DNA of 64,000 nucleotides, taken from NCBI RefSeq assembly GCF_900168295.1, contig NZ_FVZL01000001.1:644134-708133 (forward strand). Direction: 5' to 3'. This document shows, piece after piece, positions 61,841 to 64,000 of the stretch. The notes below the pieces were generated by a model that worked only from the letters and a program-made list of their open reading frames with translations, did no database searches and was not told the origin of the DNA. This DNA comes from Arthrobacter sp. P2b. Lineage in GTDB: Bacteria > Actinomycetota > Actinomycetes > Actinomycetales > Micrococcaceae. Each line of letters opens with the position of its first letter. Position 1 is the stretch's first letter. Made by a program: the position numbers and the translations under genes.

Positions 61841-62521
61841 GGGCTGGTTTCCGTGCCCGTGGCCCCTGCCCAGCCCGTTGCCGTGGCCGTGGTCCTTTCC
61901 ATGCCCCAGGCCGTGGCCGCGGCCCAGCCCGAGGCCCGGCACGTCCCCGGCGCCCTCGGCGATCCGGTCCGCCGTGGCCTGGTCCCCGTTCTTTACCCCG
62001 GAAATCCTGACCACTTCCCCGGCGGTGATGTCCGCGATGGTTCCGGCTGACTGCTTATGCCGCTTGCCGCCGTCGCCCGTTGCCCCCGGACTGCTTGTAG
62101 ACCCAGGACTGCCTGTAGACCCGCCGTCAGCCGCAGGAGCCGGGACCTTGGTGATTTTCGTATCAGCGGTAACGGCGTACGTCCGGGTGTAGCCGTCCTC
62201 GCTCCTGACCGTGATGGAGGTGGCGCTCACCGCTTCCACGGTTCCGCGCTGCTCAAGAACCGTCTGGAAGGTGCCGTCCGCCCTTTTAACCACGCTTTCG
62301 CTGTGCTGCAGCTGGGGCCGCTGGGCCTTGTCCGGTTTGGCCGGCTTGTCCGGTTTGGCCGGCTTGTCCTGGCGGTTGTCCTGCCCGGGCGCCGACTGGG
62401 ACGGTGAAGGCGTGGGTGAGTCGGCAGACCAAGCCAGGGCCGCGCCCGTTCCGGTCAGGGCAAGGGCCACAGCCCCCGCCAGGAGTGCCTTCCGGATCCC
62501 CGGCTGGTCCTGCTGTGGCAT
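61835..62521 (-). CDS. Secreted or membrane-anchored Gly/His-rich protein with a DUF5666-like domain
   Basis: About 228 residues from ATG 62521, which has AAGGGGG 7 bases upstream. An N-terminal membrane or signal helix (ALLAGAVALALTGTGAALAW) is followed by a disordered Pro/Ser/Lys-rich stretch with the repeat KPAKPDKP. A small beta-rich core (GTVEAVSATSITVRSEDGYT) resembles DUF5666 units, and a second unit follows (AGEVVRISGVKNG). The tail is Gly/His-rich (GLGRGHGLGHGKDHGHG). The tail may bind a metal. Function unknown. Confidence 0.7.
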   Translation of the reverse strand: MPQQDQPGIRKALLAGAVALALTGTGAALAWSADSPTPSPSQSAPGQDNRQDKPAKPDKPAKPDKAQRPQLQHSESVVKRADGTFQTVLEQRGTVEAVSATSITVRSEDGYTRTYAVTADTKITKVPAPAADGGSTGSPGSTSSPGATGDGGKRHKQSAGTIADITAGEVVRISGVKNGDQATADRIAEGAGDVPGLGLGRGHGLGHGKDHGHGNGLGRGHGHGNQPK

Positions 62522-62648
62522 CGCGGCCCCCTTCGCATCGCTGGCCGGGGCCGCCATAGGCCGGCCCCGTGCGCTCCAGTGTAGGACCGTGACGGGCGCC
62601 TGAATACGCGTACTTTTCCGCGCGGCCACCTGAGTACTTAAAGCACAA

Positions 62649-62695
62649 CCGGGCAGCAGTAGATGCCGTGATGAACGGCAAAAACTGCTGCCCGG
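62649..62695 (-). terminator. Terminator of gatB
   Basis: CCGGGCAGCAGT (62649-62660) pairs with ACTGCTGCCCGG (62684-62695), and the inner GCCGT/ACGGC (62665-62669/62675-62679) extends the hairpin. On the minus strand the sequence after the stem is only modestly T-rich. It lies 15 bases after the gatB stop. Confidence 0.7.
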
Positions 62696-62710
62696 CTGGG
62701 GCGGAAGGAC

Positions 62711-64000
62711 CTAGACGGTGACGCCCAGCTTCTCCAGGATCAGCTCACGGACGCGGCCGGCGTCGGCCTGGCCGCGGGTGGCCTTCATGACCCCGCCCAC
62801 GATGGCGCCGATGGCCTGCACCTTGCCGCCGCGGATCTTGTCCGCGACGTCGGGCTGCGCTGCCAGGGCGGCGTCAATGGCTTCGAGCAGGGGGCCGTCG
62901 TCGGACACGACGGCGAGGCCGCGCTTGTCGACGATCTCCGCCGGAGTGCCTTCGCCGGCGAGCACGCCGTCCAGCACCTCCGAGGCCATCTTGTTGTTGA
63001 TCTTGCCCTCTTCCACCATGCGGGCGAGTTCCACGATGGTGGCGGGACGGACACCCAGCTGGCCGGGATCCACGTCGGCGTTCTTGGCGCGGCCCACGAT
63101 CTCGCCCATCCACCACTTGCGGGCAACCGAAGCCGACGCACCGGCGGCGATGGTTTCCTCGATCTCGTCCATAACGCCGGCGTTCACCACGTCGCGGAAT
63201 TCCAGGTCCGAGTAGCCCCAGTCGGCCTGCAGGCGCTTGCGGCGGGCAGCCGGCGGCTCGGGCAGCGTGGCCCGGAGTTCCTCAACCCATTCCCGGGACG
63301 GAACCACGGGAACCAGGTCAGGCTCCGGGAAGTAGCGGTAGTCGTCAGCGTCGGACTTGGCCCGGCCGGACGTGGTGGTCCGGGTGTCCTCGTGCCAGTG
63401 GCGGGTCTCCTGGACCACCGGCTCGCCGGAGTCCAGCACGGCGGCGTGCCGCTGGATCTCGTACCGGACGGCGTGCTCGACGGCGCGCAGCGAGTTCACG
63501 TTCTTGGTCTCTGACCGGATGCCGAACCTTTCGCGGCCGTGCGGGCGGAGCGAGACGTTGGCGTCGCAGCGCACGTTGCCGCGTTCCATCCGGGCGTCGG
63601 ACACACCAAGGTTCTTCACGATTTCGCGGACCGCAGCCACGTAGGCCTTTGCCAGCTCCGGAGCACGGGAACCCGCTCCCTCGATGGGCTTGGTGACAAT
63701 TTCCACCAGGGGCACGCCGGCGCGGTTGTAGTCCACCAGCGAAAAGTCCGCACCCTGGATGCGGCCCGTGGCCCCGCCCATGTGGGTCAGCTTTCCGGCG
63801 TCCTCCTCCATGTGCGCGCGTTCGATCTCAACGCGGAACACGGTGCCGTCGGACAGCTCAATGTCCAGGTAGCCGTCGTACGCGATGGGTTCGTCGTACT
63901 GGGAGGTCTGGAAGTTCTTGGGGGTGTCCGGGTAGAAGTAGTTCTTCCGGGCGAAGCGGCAGGACTCGGCGATCTTGCAGTTGAGCGCCAGTCCGATCTT
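62711..64000 (-). CDS. gatB: Asp-tRNA(Asn)/Glu-tRNA(Gln) amidotransferase subunit B (partial)
   Basis: The C-terminal 430 or so codons of GatB, open to the right edge of the window; the start lies outside. GatB recognises the misacylated tRNA in GatCAB. The fragment has [20 protein letters not shown] near the edge, [20 protein letters not shown], and the helical GatB/YqeY tail ending [15 protein letters not shown]. The C-terminal part is complete and is followed by a terminator. Confidence 0.95.
   Translation of the reverse strand, partial: KIGLALNCKIAESCRFARKNYFYPDTPKNFQTSQYDEPIAYDGYLDIELSDGTVFRVEIERAHMEEDAGKLTHMGGATGRIQGADFSLVDYNRAGVPLVEIVTKPIEGAGSRAPELAKAYVAAVREIVKNLGVSDARMERGNVRCDANVSLRPHGRERFGIRSETKNVNSLRAVEHAVRYEIQRHAAVLDSGEPVVQETRHWHEDTRTTTSGRAKSDADDYRYFPEPDLVPVVPSREWVEELRATLPEPPAARRKRLQADWGYSDLEFRDVVNAGVMDEIEETIAAGASASVARKWWMGEIVGRAKNADVDPGQLGVRPATIVELARMVEEGKINNKMASEVLDGVLAGEGTPAEIVDKRGLAVVSDDGPLLEAIDAALAAQPDVADKIRGGKVQAIGAIVGGVMKATRGQADAGRVRELILEKLGVTV

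Noticed and set aside
63841..64000. gatB starting at the internal ATG near 63841
   Set aside because: The frame stays open to the window edge and encodes conserved GatB sequence there, so the gene is cut by the edge rather than starting inside.

Overview
The window is G+C-rich DNA from an actinobacterium. GTG starts are frequent, antisense open frames are long, SAM-IV riboswitches control met genes, and the order rpsB-tsf-pyrH-frr-cdsA beside an M23-like gene is the actinobacterial one. DUF4383, DivIVA-domain and DUF222/HNH families point to Micrococcaceae, most like Arthrobacter or Pseudarthrobacter; that placement is inferred from gene content, not from a search. It is a chromosomal housekeeping and catabolic region. 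I see no integrase, transposase, CRISPR array or plasmid functions.

Layout. 1-3045: a branched-chain 2-oxoacid dehydrogenase operon (E1 alpha, E1 beta, start of E2), divergent from an Lrp/AsnC regulator across a perfect CRP/GlxR-type palindrome. 3192-5010: small membrane proteins ending at a bidirectional terminator. 5121-11066: an acetate-type SSS symporter with its DUF485 partner, divergent from a LytS-type kinase, a LytTR regulator, a second DUF485 protein and a second SSS symporter. 11779-17743: a DivIVA-domain protein, then cdsA, frr, pyrH, tsf, rpsB and a degenerate M23 protein. 17776-26535: an acyl-CoA dehydrogenase with a TetR-like operator, a CAU-anticodon tRNA, a glycosyltransferase, a NIPA-like transporter, a PgsA-type synthase, a holin-X-like protein, an MFS exporter and a FAD monooxygenase. 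26635-31476: two identical tRNA-Asn cassettes, dnaG, dgt and dusB. 31628-42301: YibE/F, hydrolases, PlsC, GNAT, glycyl-tRNA synthetase, a YdcZ transporter, an S4 protein, a GDSL hydrolase, an AlkZ-like protein and a SHOCT protein. 42381-48477: mmsA and mmsB with a divergent LysR gene, then an alcohol dehydrogenase and an MHS transporter. 48657-51551: metX and metY, each behind its own SAM-IV riboswitch. 51715-64000: a VOC protein, a frameshifted DUF222/HNH gene, a CPBP protease, a DeoR regulator, hutI with a FAD oxidoreductase, tdh-kbl with a divergent LysR gene, a secreted or anchored Gly/His-rich protein, and partial gatB.

How the genes fit together. Amino-acid catabolism recurs: bkd and mmsAB (branched-chain and valine), tdh-kbl (threonine), and hutI (histidine). 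Three of these four units have a divergent regulator. Two symporter loci add carboxylate uptake, and metX-metY is the sulfhydrylation branch of methionine synthesis.

The least explained signals are non-coding. A hairpin occurs twice and carries an identical 16-base arm that holds a gene's own stop codon. Four short tandem-repeat patches sit at gene ends. Many genes have a -10-like hexamer 6-8 bases before the start codon, which suggests leaderless mRNAs. Three tRNA genes share an extended -10 motif.
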